Assembly (NCBI GenBank): GCA_017440755.1
Contig: JAFSGP010000024.1
Span: forward strand, 1-59,219
DNA length: 59,219 nt
Direction: 5' to 3'
From: Clostridia bacterium
GTDB lineage: Bacteria; Bacillota; Clostridia; Oscillospirales; Acutalibacteraceae
Shown here: positions 41,813 to 49,115 of the stretch, piece by piece
How positions within the stretch are numbered: the stretch's first letter is position 1
Layout: the number at the start of each line of letters is the position of its first letter
Notes under the pieces: generated by a model
The model's input: the letters and a program-made list of their open reading frames with translations, nothing else
Database searches by the model: none
Told to the model about the DNA's origin: nothing
Program-made: the position numbers and the translations under genes

Positions 41813-42310
41813 ATGGAACGAATTGAGATGCTGAAGGAAAACTACGCGAAGTACGTGAAAGAAGACGAAATCTATCGTTTTCCCGCCTTTACCCGCGCCG
41901 ACGTGTGGGAGCTGGGCTGCGATTTGGTGGAGTCCTGCAAGGAATATGACGGTCCCTTGGCGGTGGAGATTTACATGGGCAACGTGATGGTGTTCCGTCA
42001 CTATTCCGGTACCACGGGAACCCTCCACGAAATGTGGCTGGGACGCAAGCGCAATACCGCCTGCCTGTTTGAGAAAAGCACCATGTTGGTGGCGGCGGAG
42101 CTGGCGGTAAAGGGACAGGGCATAGAGGAACGGTTGCCCGCCTACGCGGTCAAGGACGATTATGCGAACTGTGGCGGCGGTTTTCCGCTGCGTCTGCAGG
42201 ACGGTACGCTGTTTGGCTTTGTGGGGGTGTCGGGTCTGGCGGATACGCTGGACAATGCCGCCCTCATCGGCGGTCTGGACCGCTTTTTCCGCCGCCGTGG
42301 CTGGCTTTAA
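41813..42310 (+). CDS. UPF0303 / heme-degrading-domain-like protein
   Basis: A 165-residue protein resembling the UPF0303/GlcG-HbpS fold family. Features include LAVEIYMGNVMVFRH, then a T-x-x-x-x-x-WLGRK segment with NTACLFEKS, and a closing GGGFPL...GFVGVSGL that is typical of the fold. Members bind small molecules or heme, and the function of this subgroup is unclear. It diverges from the Gfo/Idh/MocA oxidoreductase, which suggests linked expression. The start uses GAGGGATAGAG upstream. Confidence 0.8.
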   Translation: MERIEMLKENYAKYVKEDEIYRFPAFTRADVWELGCDLVESCKEYDGPLAVEIYMGNVMVFRHYSGTTGTLHEMWLGRKRNTACLFEKSTMLVAAELAVKGQGIEERLPAYAVKDDYANCGGGFPLRLQDGTLFGFVGVSGLADTLDNAALIGGLDRFFRRRGWL

Positions 42311-42323
42311 GCCGAATATATGT

Positions 42324-42355
42324 AGGGGAGTGCCGTTTGGCGCTCCCCTTTTTTA
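42324..42355. terminator. Terminator between the UPF0303 gene and the convergent membrane gene
   Basis: An 11-bp stem AGGGGAGTGCC/GGCGCTCCCCT (one G-T pair) is followed by a T-run on the plus strand. It ends at the stop of the minus-strand gene. Confidence 0.8.
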
Positions 42356-42757
42356 GTCGTTTACCGTGTGCTTGACCAGACAGGCGGTTGCTGTGATGAT
42401 GAGCGAGAAGAACAGCAGCAGAAGTCCCACCAAAATGGCACCGAGGATACTGGTGGCGACGAAGGAAATTGCCAGCAGTACGACGGACAGCAAGACGGTG
42501 CCCAGAATACCGGCCAACAGCGCGGATAGTGCCAGCCGCGCAGAGCAGTTTTGCCCCGTGGGGCGACGCAGGACGGCGGCAGCCAGCAGGACCGCCAGAT
42601 ACCCTACGGCGATGCCGAACACCACCCACAGAAAGGCAGGGGTCACCGTGATAACCGCCGTGATACGCAGCAGGGCGGCGATAACACCGATGATAACGCT
42701 GGCAACCACGCCGATACCCACGCAATCCGCTCTGCCGTTGCAGCTAAAACATGCCAT
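42353..42757 (-). CDS. Small hydrophobic membrane protein with N-terminal cysteine motif
   Basis: A 134-residue protein with an N-terminal CFSCxxxxxC cluster and about four transmembrane helices (11-30, 40-62, 77-100, 103-127). It is very rich in Val, Ala, Leu and Ile. I do not recognise a function; similar short Cys-headed membrane proteins occur in Clostridia. AAGGAGGTGAGAG lies before its ATG on the minus strand, which supports expression. It stands alone. Confidence 0.65.
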   Translation of the reverse strand: MACFSCNGRADCVGIGVVASVIIGVIAALLRITAVITVTPAFLWVVFGIAVGYLAVLLAAAVLRRPTGQNCSARLALSALLAGILGTVLLSVVLLAISFVATSILGAILVGLLLLFFSLIITATACLVKHTVND

Positions 42758-42823
42758 ATTACTCTCACCTCCTTACAGCCCAGTGTATGCCAAAGAAGGT
42801 GGACAGGTTCTTTGGATTCTCTC

Positions 42824-42852
42824 TTGACAAAAGGGAAAGAAATTGGTATAAT
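42824..42852 (+). promoter_or_regulatory. Consensus promoter of tRNA-Thr
   Basis: TTGACA (42824-42829) and TATAAT (42847-42852) are 17 bp apart, a perfect match. The promoter lies 146 bp before the intact tRNA but only about 19 bp before the broken 5' copy. Confidence 0.85.
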
Positions 42853-42863
42853 TCACCCTGTTC

Positions 42864-42882
42864 ACTATATTCGCTGATTTAG
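42864..42882 (+). pseudogene. Broken 5' end of a tRNA-Thr copy
   Basis: ACTATATTCGCTGATTTAG matches the sequence at the start of the intact tRNA (42989-43007) with one mismatch, including its first ten tRNA bases, then diverges. The two lie 125 bp apart. It looks like the original tRNA start displaced by an insertion or duplication. Confidence 0.6.
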
Positions 42883-42910
42883 TCGACGTTCGCCTGGCGG
42901 CGAAGTCGGT

Positions 42911-42974
42911 CAAATACGATTTTGCGGTTTTAGACAAACCGCATTTCGCCTCTGGGCGAAAGCAATCGTATTTG
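42911..42974 (+). repeat. Three-way-junction hairpin element in the tRNA-Thr leader
   Basis: An outer 11-bp helix (CAAATACGATT 42911-42921 with 42964-42974) encloses two hairpins: GCGGTTT/AAACCGC (42924-42942) and TTTCGCC/GGCGAAA (42944-42961). A separate TTCGCC/GGCGAA hairpin lies just upstream (about 42889-42904). All helices are perfect. It may be a small mobile repeat or a structured leader RNA. Confidence 0.55.
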
Positions 42975-42997
42975 CGCGTTTTGTATCTACTATATTC

Positions 42998-43073
42998 GCT
43001 GGTTTAGCTCAGTTGGTAGAGCAGCTGATTTGTAATCAGCAGGTCGGGGGTTCGAGTCCGTCAACCAGCTCCA
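42998..43073 (+). tRNA. tRNA-Thr (TGT anticodon)
   Basis: A complete cloverleaf with encoded CCA. The acceptor GCTGGTT pairs with AACCAGC, with discriminator T. The anticodon arm GCTGA-TTTGTAA-TCAGC gives TGT for ACA codons. The T-arm contains GGGGGTTCGAGTCC. A terminator follows directly. Confidence 0.95.
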
Positions 43074-43112
43074 AAAAGAAAGACACGATTTTCATCGTGT
43101 CTTTCTTTTTGT
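43073..43112 (+). terminator. Intrinsic terminator of tRNA-Thr
   Basis: A 16-bp stem (43073-43088 with 43095-43110) whose descending arm ends in a T-run. Confidence 0.85.
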
Positions 43113-43114
43113 GT

Positions 43115-43202
43115 TTGTGTCCGTAAGGACACAACATCGTTTTGCGACGCAGTTGCAAATATCATTTGACCGTAGGTCAACATCATTGTCCGTTTGCGGA
43201 CA
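43115..43202. repeat. Cluster of four short hairpin units separated by ATCATT-like spacers
   Basis: TTGTGTCC/GGACACAA (43115-43134), TGCG-A-CGCA (43144-43152), TTGACC/GGTCAA (43166-43180) and TGTCCG/CGGACA (43187-43202) are separated by similar words (ACATCGTT, TATCATT, ACATCATT). Each arm sequence differs but pairs perfectly, so it is the structure that repeats rather than the sequence. Confidence 0.6.
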
Positions 43203-43212
43203 TAAAACGAGG

Positions 43213-43241
43213 TTGCACATTTAATGTTGATGTGGTAAAAT
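43213..43241 (+). promoter_or_regulatory. Promoter of the AT-rich membrane protein gene
   Basis: TTGCAC (43213-43218) and TAAAAT (43236-43241) are 17 bp apart, 23 bp before the start. Confidence 0.6.
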
Positions 43242-43264
43242 TAATAAAAAGAGGTGATTCGAGA

Positions 43265-44017
43265 ATGCGATACCACAGACATATGCGAAATTGGATGATA
43301 GGAATATCAATCGCTTTTTTGATAATATCAATTGTTTTTTCTTGTTTGCAGATAGTGTATAGGGAAAACGTTACGTATGCAGTATTAAACAATGTTTCAA
43401 TTTGTATTTTTACTGGATCGCTGATTGCGTTACTTCAATTTGCAATTGGTTATCATAATGTGAAATACGACTGTATACTTACATACTATAAATACTTGGT
43501 TATGTTTGAAGAGAGAATCACGTACTACCCATATCAGCATTGTGGATTTGTAGATTCCGTATCTGGTCTAAAAGAAATAAGAGAAATACTAGATTTTTAT
43601 TATTCGTATGTGCAGATATCTTATAAGATGCTTGACTTTAACGGCTATAATGATTGTGTTATGCGGTCGGCAAAGGAATTGCATGAATTATATTCCAGTC
43701 AAACACAACCTTTTGTAGAATTTCGAGATGCACTTTGTGATGGAGTTCGTTTTATGGGTGCATCTAATGAAACTCTTTGGAGTGAAGGGATAACTGATAT
43801 TAAAAAGGCTACAGAAGAAATGAATTCCTTGTTGCAGTCAAAGGAAGAAGCTGTGCGAGAACGATATAATGATAAGAATGAACAAGAAAAACGTAATGCT
43901 GCATACAAAACGTTGGAAAGATATTTATTTGGAAAAACAAGGGAAAAGCAAAAAAGATTTGGGCTTTTAGACCGGTTCCATTTAGAGTGTCGGTCCCAAA
44001 ACAGAGACAGAAACTAA
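43265..44017 (+). CDS. AT-rich hypothetical membrane protein, probably acquired
   Basis: A 250-residue protein that I do not recognise. It has two N-terminal transmembrane helices (about 10-30 and 40-60) followed by a mostly helical cytoplasmic part and a Lys/Glu/Arg-rich tail. Base composition is far more AT-rich than its neighbours, with A/T third positions and AGA/ATA codons, which points to horizontal transfer. ATG 43265 follows AAAGAGGTGATT; an in-frame extension to 43142 crosses hairpin repeats. It lies between an intact tRNA-Thr and a tRNA-Thr 3' remnant. Confidence 0.65.
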   Translation: MRYHRHMRNWMIGISIAFLIISIVFSCLQIVYRENVTYAVLNNVSICIFTGSLIALLQFAIGYHNVKYDCILTYYKYLVMFEERITYYPYQHCGFVDSVSGLKEIREILDFYYSYVQISYKMLDFNGYNDCVMRSAKELHELYSSQTQPFVEFRDALCDGVRFMGASNETLWSEGITDIKKATEEMNSLLQSKEEAVRERYNDKNEQEKRNAAYKTLERYLFGKTREKQKRFGLLDRFHLECRSQNRDRN

Positions 44018-44031
44018 TTTCACCCGAAATC

Positions 44032-44052
44032 GGGTTTCAGAGTCCGTCAACT
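44032..44052 (+). other. tRNA-Thr 3' remnant, possible attachment-site scar
   Basis: The words CGGGTTT and GAGTCCGTCAAC (44040-44051) match the T-arm and 3' acceptor of tRNA-Thr (GAGTCCGTCAAC at 43054-43065), then diverge. Together with the intact tRNA it brackets about 1 kb of AT-rich DNA, as expected for an integrated element or its remnant. No integrase is present. Confidence 0.45.
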
Positions 44053-44072
44053 ACGTTTTGCTTGATAATTTG

Positions 44073-44102
44073 TTGACTTAGTTAATGCGTGTATGCTATA
44101 AT
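44073..44102 (+). promoter_or_regulatory. Promoter of the 127-residue orphan gene
   Basis: TTGACT (44073-44078) and TATAAT (44097-44102) are 18 bp apart, 21 bp before the start. Confidence 0.7.
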
Positions 44103-44123
44103 ATCCCAAAGGAGTGTGATATT

Positions 44124-44507
44124 ATGAAATTGTTCGAGCAATACAAAACATCAAAGCGGCTGATAGAACAAACAGAATTTGTAAAGGTTTACAGCCTTAT
44201 CTTTGAGGGTAAAGAGTACAAAATTGTATTGGCAAACAAATTCGCTAATGATCACTCTTTCATCCACTGCAAGGATGGGCATGTCGTGTGGCAACAAGCC
44301 CCCAGACTTAACTGGGGCGGGAAAATGGTTGGTACAAAGGATACTGTCTACAAGTTTGTTGAGGATAAAAACTGTGTCACCCTCTTTGTCATAAAGGGTA
44401 AGCCTAATGAAATCATTGGGCTTGACGATGGGGTTTTCCGTTGTGCTAACAACTTTGATGAAACTTGCTTAAACGTTATGACTTATAAAGAACTCAAGAA
44501 TCTTTGA
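44124..44507 (+). CDS. Hypothetical protein, orphan with its own promoter
   Basis: A 127-residue soluble protein with no membrane segment and no motif I recognise. It has alternating strands (VYSLIFEGKEYKIVLANKF, VYKFVEDKNCVTLFVIKG) suggestive of a beta-rich fold. It is more AT-rich than the chromosomal core. AAAGGAG precedes ATG 44124, and a promoter and terminator frame it, so it is likely expressed alone. The longer in-frame start at 44085 overlaps the -10 region. Confidence 0.65.
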   Translation: MKLFEQYKTSKRLIEQTEFVKVYSLIFEGKEYKIVLANKFANDHSFIHCKDGHVVWQQAPRLNWGGKMVGTKDTVYKFVEDKNCVTLFVIKGKPNEIIGLDDGVFRCANNFDETCLNVMTYKELKNL

Positions 44508-44521
44508 GAAATAATTACTAT

Positions 44522-44556
44522 AAAACGGGACGGCCATTTGGCTATCCCGTTTTTTG
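44522..44556 (+). terminator. Intrinsic terminator of the orphan gene
   Basis: AAAACGGGA...TCCCGTTTT with an inner GGCCA/TGGC extension, followed by a T-run. Confidence 0.8.
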
Positions 44557-44643
44557 TGATTGGTTGATGAAACTATCCTTATAAGGACTTGTGTACTATC
44601 CACGTCCCTTTTCTCATATACTGCAGGGAAAGGGGCGTTTATT

Positions 44644-44943
44644 ATGATTGCACGCATTACGGACATGCACGAGAAAGAAGTCATCAACATTTGTGATGGC
44701 ACCCGCTTGGGATACGTAGACGACGTAGAGGTGGACACCTGTACCGCACAAATCGTATCCATCGTCATCTGCGGGCGCAACCGCCTGTTCGGCGCGCTGG
44801 GCAGAGAACCGGATATCGTTATCCACTGGAAGGACATTGAAGTGGTGGGGGAGGAGACGATTTTGGTGAATTTCACCTGTCCTCCTGACAAGTGCCGTCC
44901 CTGCCGAAAGGGTCCCCAAATATTAGGTGGCTTATTTCGTTAA
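44644..44943 (+). CDS. YlmC/YmxH family sporulation protein (PRC-barrel)
   Basis: A 99-residue single PRC-barrel protein with the family pattern DMHEKEVINICDGTRLGYV, IVICGRNRLFG and the GREPDIVIHWKDIEVVGEETILV closing strand. YlmC/YmxH proteins are conserved in spore-formers, but their role is poorly defined. ATG 44644 lies behind AAAGGGGCG. It precedes the rpsB promoter. Confidence 0.88.
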   Translation: MIARITDMHEKEVINICDGTRLGYVDDVEVDTCTAQIVSIVICGRNRLFGALGREPDIVIHWKDIEVVGEETILVNFTCPPDKCRPCRKGPQILGGLFR

Positions 44944-44971
44944 AAAATTTACAATTTCTTATAAAAAAGAC

Positions 44972-45000
44972 TTGCATTTCACAAATAGCTGTGGTATAAT
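44972..45000 (+). promoter_or_regulatory. Sigma-A promoter of rpsB-tsf
   Basis: TTGCAT (44972-44977) and TATAAT (44995-45000) are 17 bp apart. Confidence 0.85.
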
Positions 45001-45006
45001 ACTCCG

Positions 45007-45111
45007 GCATAACGCACACGGGGTCTAAACATAGGCGGTCGGTGCCGCATCCGGATGTACCGGACGGTGGCTGTCTGTGCCCGTGGAGGAAAAACCAAGG
45101 AGGAATTCAGT
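45007..45111 (+). promoter_or_regulatory. Structured rpsB leader
   Basis: About 105 nt separate the inferred transcription start from rpsB. CACGGG (45017-45022) can pair with CCCGTG (45080-45085), closing a domain that holds further self-complementary words such as CATCCGGATG (about 45048-45057). A leader bound by S2 for feedback control is known in bacteria; a match to it here is not verified. Confidence 0.4.
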
Positions 45112-45855
45112 ATGTCCGTTATTTCCATGAAGCAGCTGCTGGAAGCCGGTGTCCATTTCGGTCACCAGACCCGCCGCTGGAACCCCAAGATGGCTCCCTA
45201 CATCTTCACCGAGCGCAATGGTATTTATATCATTGACCTGCAGAAGACCGTCCGCAAGCTGGAAGAGGCTTACATGTTCGTTCGTGAGCTGTCCGCTGAG
45301 GGCAAGGAGGTCCTGTTCGTCGGCACCAAGAAGCAGGCGCAGGATTCCATTCGTGAGGAGGCTGTCCGCGCCGGCGCTCACTTTGTGAACGCTCGTTGGC
45401 TGGGTGGTATGCTCACCAACTTCCGCACCATTCGCGGCCGTATCGCCCGTCTGAATCAGCTCAAGGCGATGGAGGCTGACGGTACCTTCGACCTGCTCCC
45501 CAAGAAAGAGGTTGTTAAGCTCAACCACGAGATTGAGAAGCTGGAGAAGTTCCTGGGCGGTATCAAAGAGATGAAGGCTCTGCCCGGCGCTCTGTTTATC
45601 GTTGATCCCCGCAAGGAGAAGATTGCTGTTGCCGAGGCCAAGAAGTTGGGTATCCCTGTTGTGGCTATCGTTGACACCAACTGCGATCCCGATGACGTGG
45701 ACTACGTTATCCCCGGCAACGACGACGCTATCCGCGCTGTCAAGCTGATTGCCGGCTGCATGGCCGATGCTATCATCGAGGGCCGTCAGGGCGAGCAGTC
45801 TGCTCCCGAGGCTGAGGCTGCCGAGGCTGCCGAGGCTGTCGAGGCTGCCGAATAA
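45112..45855 (+). CDS. rpsB: 30S ribosomal protein S2
   Basis: A 247-residue small-subunit protein with the conserved [19 protein letters not shown] and [10 protein letters not shown] segments and the [19 protein letters not shown] motif. It ends in an Ala/Glu repeat tail ([16 protein letters not shown]), a low-complexity extension. ATG 45112 lies behind AAGGAGG. It is followed by tsf after 36 bp. Confidence 0.97.
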   Translation: MSVISMKQLLEAGVHFGHQTRRWNPKMAPYIFTERNGIYIIDLQKTVRKLEEAYMFVRELSAEGKEVLFVGTKKQAQDSIREEAVRAGAHFVNARWLGGMLTNFRTIRGRIARLNQLKAMEADGTFDLLPKKEVVKLNHEIEKLEKFLGGIKEMKALPGALFIVDPRKEKIAVAEAKKLGIPVVAIVDTNCDPDDVDYVIPGNDDAIRAVKLIAGCMADAIIEGRQGEQSAPEAEAAEAAEAVEAAE

Positions 45856-45891
45856 TTTTCTCGGATATTAAGTTAATAGGAGGAAATAACT

Positions 45892-46812
45892 ATGGCTTTC
45901 ACTAGTAAAGACGTTATGGCGCTGCGTGAGAAGACCGGCGTCGGCATGATGGATTGTAAGAAGGCTCTGCAGGAGTCTGACGGCGATATGGACAAGGCGC
46001 TGGACTATCTGCGCGAAAAGGGTCTGGCTAAGCAGGCCAAGAAGGCGACCCGCGTGGCTGCTGAGGGTATGGCTTATGCTACCGTCGACTACGATAAGAA
46101 GGTCGGCGTGGTGGTCGAGGTTAACTCCGAGACCGACTTTGCCGCTAAGAGCGACAAGTTTGTTGAGTTTGTGAAAGAGGTTGCTCAGGTCATCATCGAC
46201 CAGAACCCCGCTGACGTAGAGGCCCTGATGGCTGCTACCGTAAACGGTCAGACCATGGCTGACATTCTGCGTGACAAGGTTATGGTTATCGGTGAGAACC
46301 TGTCTGTGCGCCGCTTTGTCCGTTACGAGGGCGACTGCGTGGCTTACGTCCACGGTGGCGGTCGTATCGGTGTTCTGGTTAAGTTCGAGGCTGACGCCGC
46401 TGCTTCCGGCAGCGATGCTCTGATCGAGTGCGGTAAGGACGTGGCGATGCAGATCGCTGCTCTGAACGCGGCTTATCTGGACGAGGCTTCCGTGCCCGCC
46501 GACGTGGTGGCTCACGAGAAGGAAGTTCAGCTGGCTCTGATCAAGAACGATCCTAAGAATGCCAGCAAGCCCGAGGCGGTTCTGGAGAAGATGATCATCG
46601 GTAAGATGAGAAAGTACTTCGAGGAGATCTGCTTGGTGAATCAGGCCTTCGTTAAGGATGGCAACATCAATGTGGCTCAGTATGTCGAGCAGCAGGCGAA
46701 GATCGCCGGCGGCGCTATGACTCTGGCTTCCTTCGTTCGCTATGAGAAGGGCGAGGGCATTCAGAAGCGTGAGGACGATTTCGCCAGCGAAGTCGCTTCC
46801 ATGGTGAAGTAA
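45892..46812 (+). CDS. tsf: Elongation factor Ts
   Basis: Nucleotide exchange factor of EF-Tu. The 306-residue protein has the UBA-like N-terminus (REKTGVGMMDCKKAL), the core motif EVNSETDFAAKSD, and two dimerisation subdomains. TAGGAGG precedes the ATG. It ends the rpsB-tsf transcript at a strong terminator. Confidence 0.97.
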   Translation: MAFTSKDVMALREKTGVGMMDCKKALQESDGDMDKALDYLREKGLAKQAKKATRVAAEGMAYATVDYDKKVGVVVEVNSETDFAAKSDKFVEFVKEVAQVIIDQNPADVEALMAATVNGQTMADILRDKVMVIGENLSVRRFVRYEGDCVAYVHGGGRIGVLVKFEADAAASGSDALIECGKDVAMQIAALNAAYLDEASVPADVVAHEKEVQLALIKNDPKNASKPEAVLEKMIIGKMRKYFEEICLVNQAFVKDGNINVAQYVEQQAKIAGGAMTLASFVRYEKGEGIQKREDDFASEVASMVK

Positions 46813-46825
46813 TTATAGCCTTATC

Positions 46826-46862
46826 AACAACGGTGTGACCTTTGGTCACACCGTTGTTTTTT
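46826..46862 (+). terminator. Intrinsic terminator of rpsB-tsf
   Basis: A perfect 15-bp stem (46826-46840 with 46844-46858), a TTT loop and a T-run. Confidence 0.9.
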
Positions 46863-46899
46863 ATACACGGAAATTTTACAAAAATTATGCGGTTATATC

Positions 46900-46928
46900 T
46901 TTACATAGCCGCGCTTTTCCAGTATAAT
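46900..46928 (+). promoter_or_regulatory. Sigma-A promoter of pyrH-frr
   Basis: TTTACA (46900-46905) and TATAAT (46923-46928) are 17 bp apart. Confidence 0.75.
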
Positions 46929-46977
46929 ATAGAGGATGATGTGTCGGTGCGCCGACAAAAGAAAGGATGCGACAAGT

Positions 46978-47682
46978 ATGCAACCCAAGTACAAACGCGT
47001 TTTACTCAAACTCAGCGGCGAAGCTATGGCAGGTGCCGCTCACAGCGGTTTGGATTTTGATACTGTTTTACACATTTGTAAATATGTGAAAGAGGCGGCG
47101 GCTCTCGGCACCGAGATTGCCATCGTGGTCGGCGGCGGCAACTTCTGGCGCGGTCGCTCCAGCGGTAAGATGGACCGCACCCGTGCGGACCATATGGGTA
47201 TGCTGGCCACCACCATCAATGCCCTGGGTCTGGCGGACGCGCTGGAGCAGCTGGGCTGTGAGGTGCGCGTGCAGACCGCTATCGCGATGAATGAGATTGC
47301 CGAGCCTTATATCCGCAACCGTGCGGTGCGCCATCTAGAAAAGGGCCGCATCGTCATCTTCGGCTGCGGTACCGGTAATCCTTTCTTCTCCACCGATACG
47401 GCGGCGGCGCTGCGTGCGGCGGAGATTGAGGCGGACGTTATCTTTAAGGCGAGCATGGTGGACGGCATCTACGATAGTGACCCCCACAAGAATCCCGATG
47501 CCAAGAAGTATGACCACCTGACCTACACCGACGTGCTGACAAAGCAGCTGCAGGTGATGGATTCCACCGCGGCGACCTTGTGTCGTGACAACAACATTTC
47601 TCTGCTGGTCTTTAATCTGGAGGACCCCGAGAATATTGTGCGCGCCATTCGCGGCGAGACCATCGGCACCGTTGTTGATTAA
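46978..47682 (+). CDS. pyrH: Uridylate kinase
   Basis: Phosphorylates UMP to UDP. The 234-residue amino-acid-kinase-fold protein has [22 protein letters not shown], the [19 protein letters not shown] segment and [20 protein letters not shown] 46978 follows GAAAGGA by about 10 nt; the longer in-frame start at 46936 is close to the -10 box. pyrH-frr is the usual pair. Confidence 0.96.
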   Translation: MQPKYKRVLLKLSGEAMAGAAHSGLDFDTVLHICKYVKEAAALGTEIAIVVGGGNFWRGRSSGKMDRTRADHMGMLATTINALGLADALEQLGCEVRVQTAIAMNEIAEPYIRNRAVRHLEKGRIVIFGCGTGNPFFSTDTAAALRAAEIEADVIFKASMVDGIYDSDPHKNPDAKKYDHLTYTDVLTKQLQVMDSTAATLCRDNNISLLVFNLEDPENIVRAIRGETIGTVVD

Positions 47683-47702
47683 TTAAGAGGAGGATTTGCT
47701 CT

Positions 47703-48257
47703 ATGAACGAAATTTTTGCAACTGCGGAAACCAAAATGAACAAGAGCCTCAATAACCTGTCTCAGGAGTTTGCCGCTATCCGTGCCGGTCGTGCCAATCC
47801 GGCGGTGCTGGACCGTCTGAGCGTTGACTACTACGGCAGCCCCACTCCCATTAATCAGGTGGCGGCGGTTTCCGTTCCCGAGCCCCGTTGCTTGCTCATC
47901 ACCCCGTGGGATAAGAGCACGCTGGGTCTGATTGAAAAAGCGATTCTCACCTCGGATATCGGCATTAATCCCCAGAACGACGGCAACGGTCTGCGGCTGA
48001 TTTTCCCGCCCATGACCGAGGAGCGCCGCCGTGACCTGACCAAGGATATCGGCAAGATGGCAGAGGAGTGCAAGGTGGCGGTCCGTTCCATTCGCCGCGA
48101 TGCGATGGATAAGCTGAAGGATATGAAGAAGAAGTCCGAGATTACTGAGGACGACCTGAAGAACGCCGAGAAGAAGATGCAGGATCTTACCGATCGCTTC
48201 ACCAAAGAGGCGGATAAGATGGCAGAATCCAAGCAGAAGGAAATCATGGAAATCTAA
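47703..48257 (+). CDS. frr: Ribosome recycling factor
   Basis: Splits post-termination ribosomes with EF-G. The 184-residue tRNA-mimic protein has the conserved AIRAGRANPAVLDRLSVDYYGSPTP start (given in part), EERRRDLTK and the long three-helix bundle ending KQKEIMEI. AGAGGAGG precedes the ATG. Confidence 0.97.
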   Translation: MNEIFATAETKMNKSLNNLSQEFAAIRAGRANPAVLDRLSVDYYGSPTPINQVAAVSVPEPRCLLITPWDKSTLGLIEKAILTSDIGINPQNDGNGLRLIFPPMTEERRRDLTKDIGKMAEECKVAVRSIRRDAMDKLKDMKKKSEITEDDLKNAEKKMQDLTDRFTKEADKMAESKQKEIMEI

Positions 48258-48267
48258 AGGGAACGAC

Positions 48268-48298
48268 AGTCTTCGCCGCTTGCGGCGGAGACTTTTCC
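48268..48298 (+). terminator. Weak terminator after frr
   Basis: AGTCTTCGCCGC (48268-48279) pairs with 48282-48293 (one T-G pair) and is followed by TTTTCC. The short T-run suggests partial read-through into uppS. Confidence 0.55.
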
Positions 48299-48326
48299 TG
48301 CTATTTACAGGCGAGGAGGCATTCCT

Positions 48327-49067
48327 GTGCTTTTTAAGAAGAAAAAGACCGAGGTTGCTGAGTACCGTAAGGTACCGGTGCATCTGGGCATCATTATGGA
48401 CGGCAACGGACGCTGGGCCAAGAAGCGGGGACTGCCTCGGCAGGCGGGTCACGTGACAGGCGCACAGGTGTTTCGTAAGATTACCAAATACTGCGAGAAG
48501 TGCGGGGTTTCCTACCTGACGGTGTACGCTTTTTCTACGGAAAATTGGCGCCGCCCGCAGGACGAGGTGGACGCCATTATGAACCTGCTGCGTCAGTATC
48601 TCAAGGAGTCGCTGGCAGACTTTCAGCAGGAGAATATCCGCACCCGCTTTATCGGTGACCGCACGCCACTGTCACAGGATATACAGGAGCTGATGGCAGA
48701 GGCGGAACAGACCACCGCCCACAAGACGGGAATGACCCTCAATATCGCCATTAACTACGGCGGTCGGCAGGAGATTGCCTACGCTGCTCGCCGTTTGGCG
48801 GAAAAAGCGGCGGCAGGGGAGATAGTCCCCGACAGCATCGACGAGCAGGCGGTAGAGGACGCCCTCTTCACCGAGGGGCAGCCGCCTGTGGACCTCATTT
48901 TGCGTCCCAGCGGGGAGTACCGCCTGTCCAATTTCCTCATTTGGCAGTCTGCCTATGCGGAATATGTGTTTATGGACGACATTCTGTGGCCCGATTTCTC
49001 CGAAAAGGACTTAGAGCGTGCCTTTTTGGAGTTTGGGCGGCGTGATCGCCGCTTCGGCGGCGTGTAA
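48327..49067 (+). CDS. uppS: Undecaprenyl diphosphate synthase
   Basis: Condenses isopentenyl units onto farnesyl diphosphate to make the C55 lipid carrier of the cell wall. The 246-residue cis-prenyltransferase has MDGNGRWAKKRG (catalytic Asp and loop), AFSTENWRRP, and the C-terminal LILRPSGEYRLSNFLIWQSAYAE motif (given in part in the protein). The start is GTG 48327 with GCGAGGAGG upstream. It begins a run of isoprenoid and envelope genes. Confidence 0.96.
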   Translation: MLFKKKKTEVAEYRKVPVHLGIIMDGNGRWAKKRGLPRQAGHVTGAQVFRKITKYCEKCGVSYLTVYAFSTENWRRPQDEVDAIMNLLRQYLKESLADFQQENIRTRFIGDRTPLSQDIQELMAEAEQTTAHKTGMTLNIAINYGGRQEIAYAARRLAEKAAAGEIVPDSIDEQAVEDALFTEGQPPVDLILRPSGEYRLSNFLIWQSAYAEYVFMDDILWPDFSEKDLERAFLEFGRRDRRFGGV

Positions 49068-49115
49068 AGCGGTGTAGCTTTACTGTAATATTTCCTCTGT
49101 GTAAGGAGAAGGATA

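Noticed and set aside
43115..43202. The hairpin cluster as a CRISPR array
   Set aside because: The units have different sequences, the spacers are short and similar to each other, and no cas gene is present anywhere in the window.
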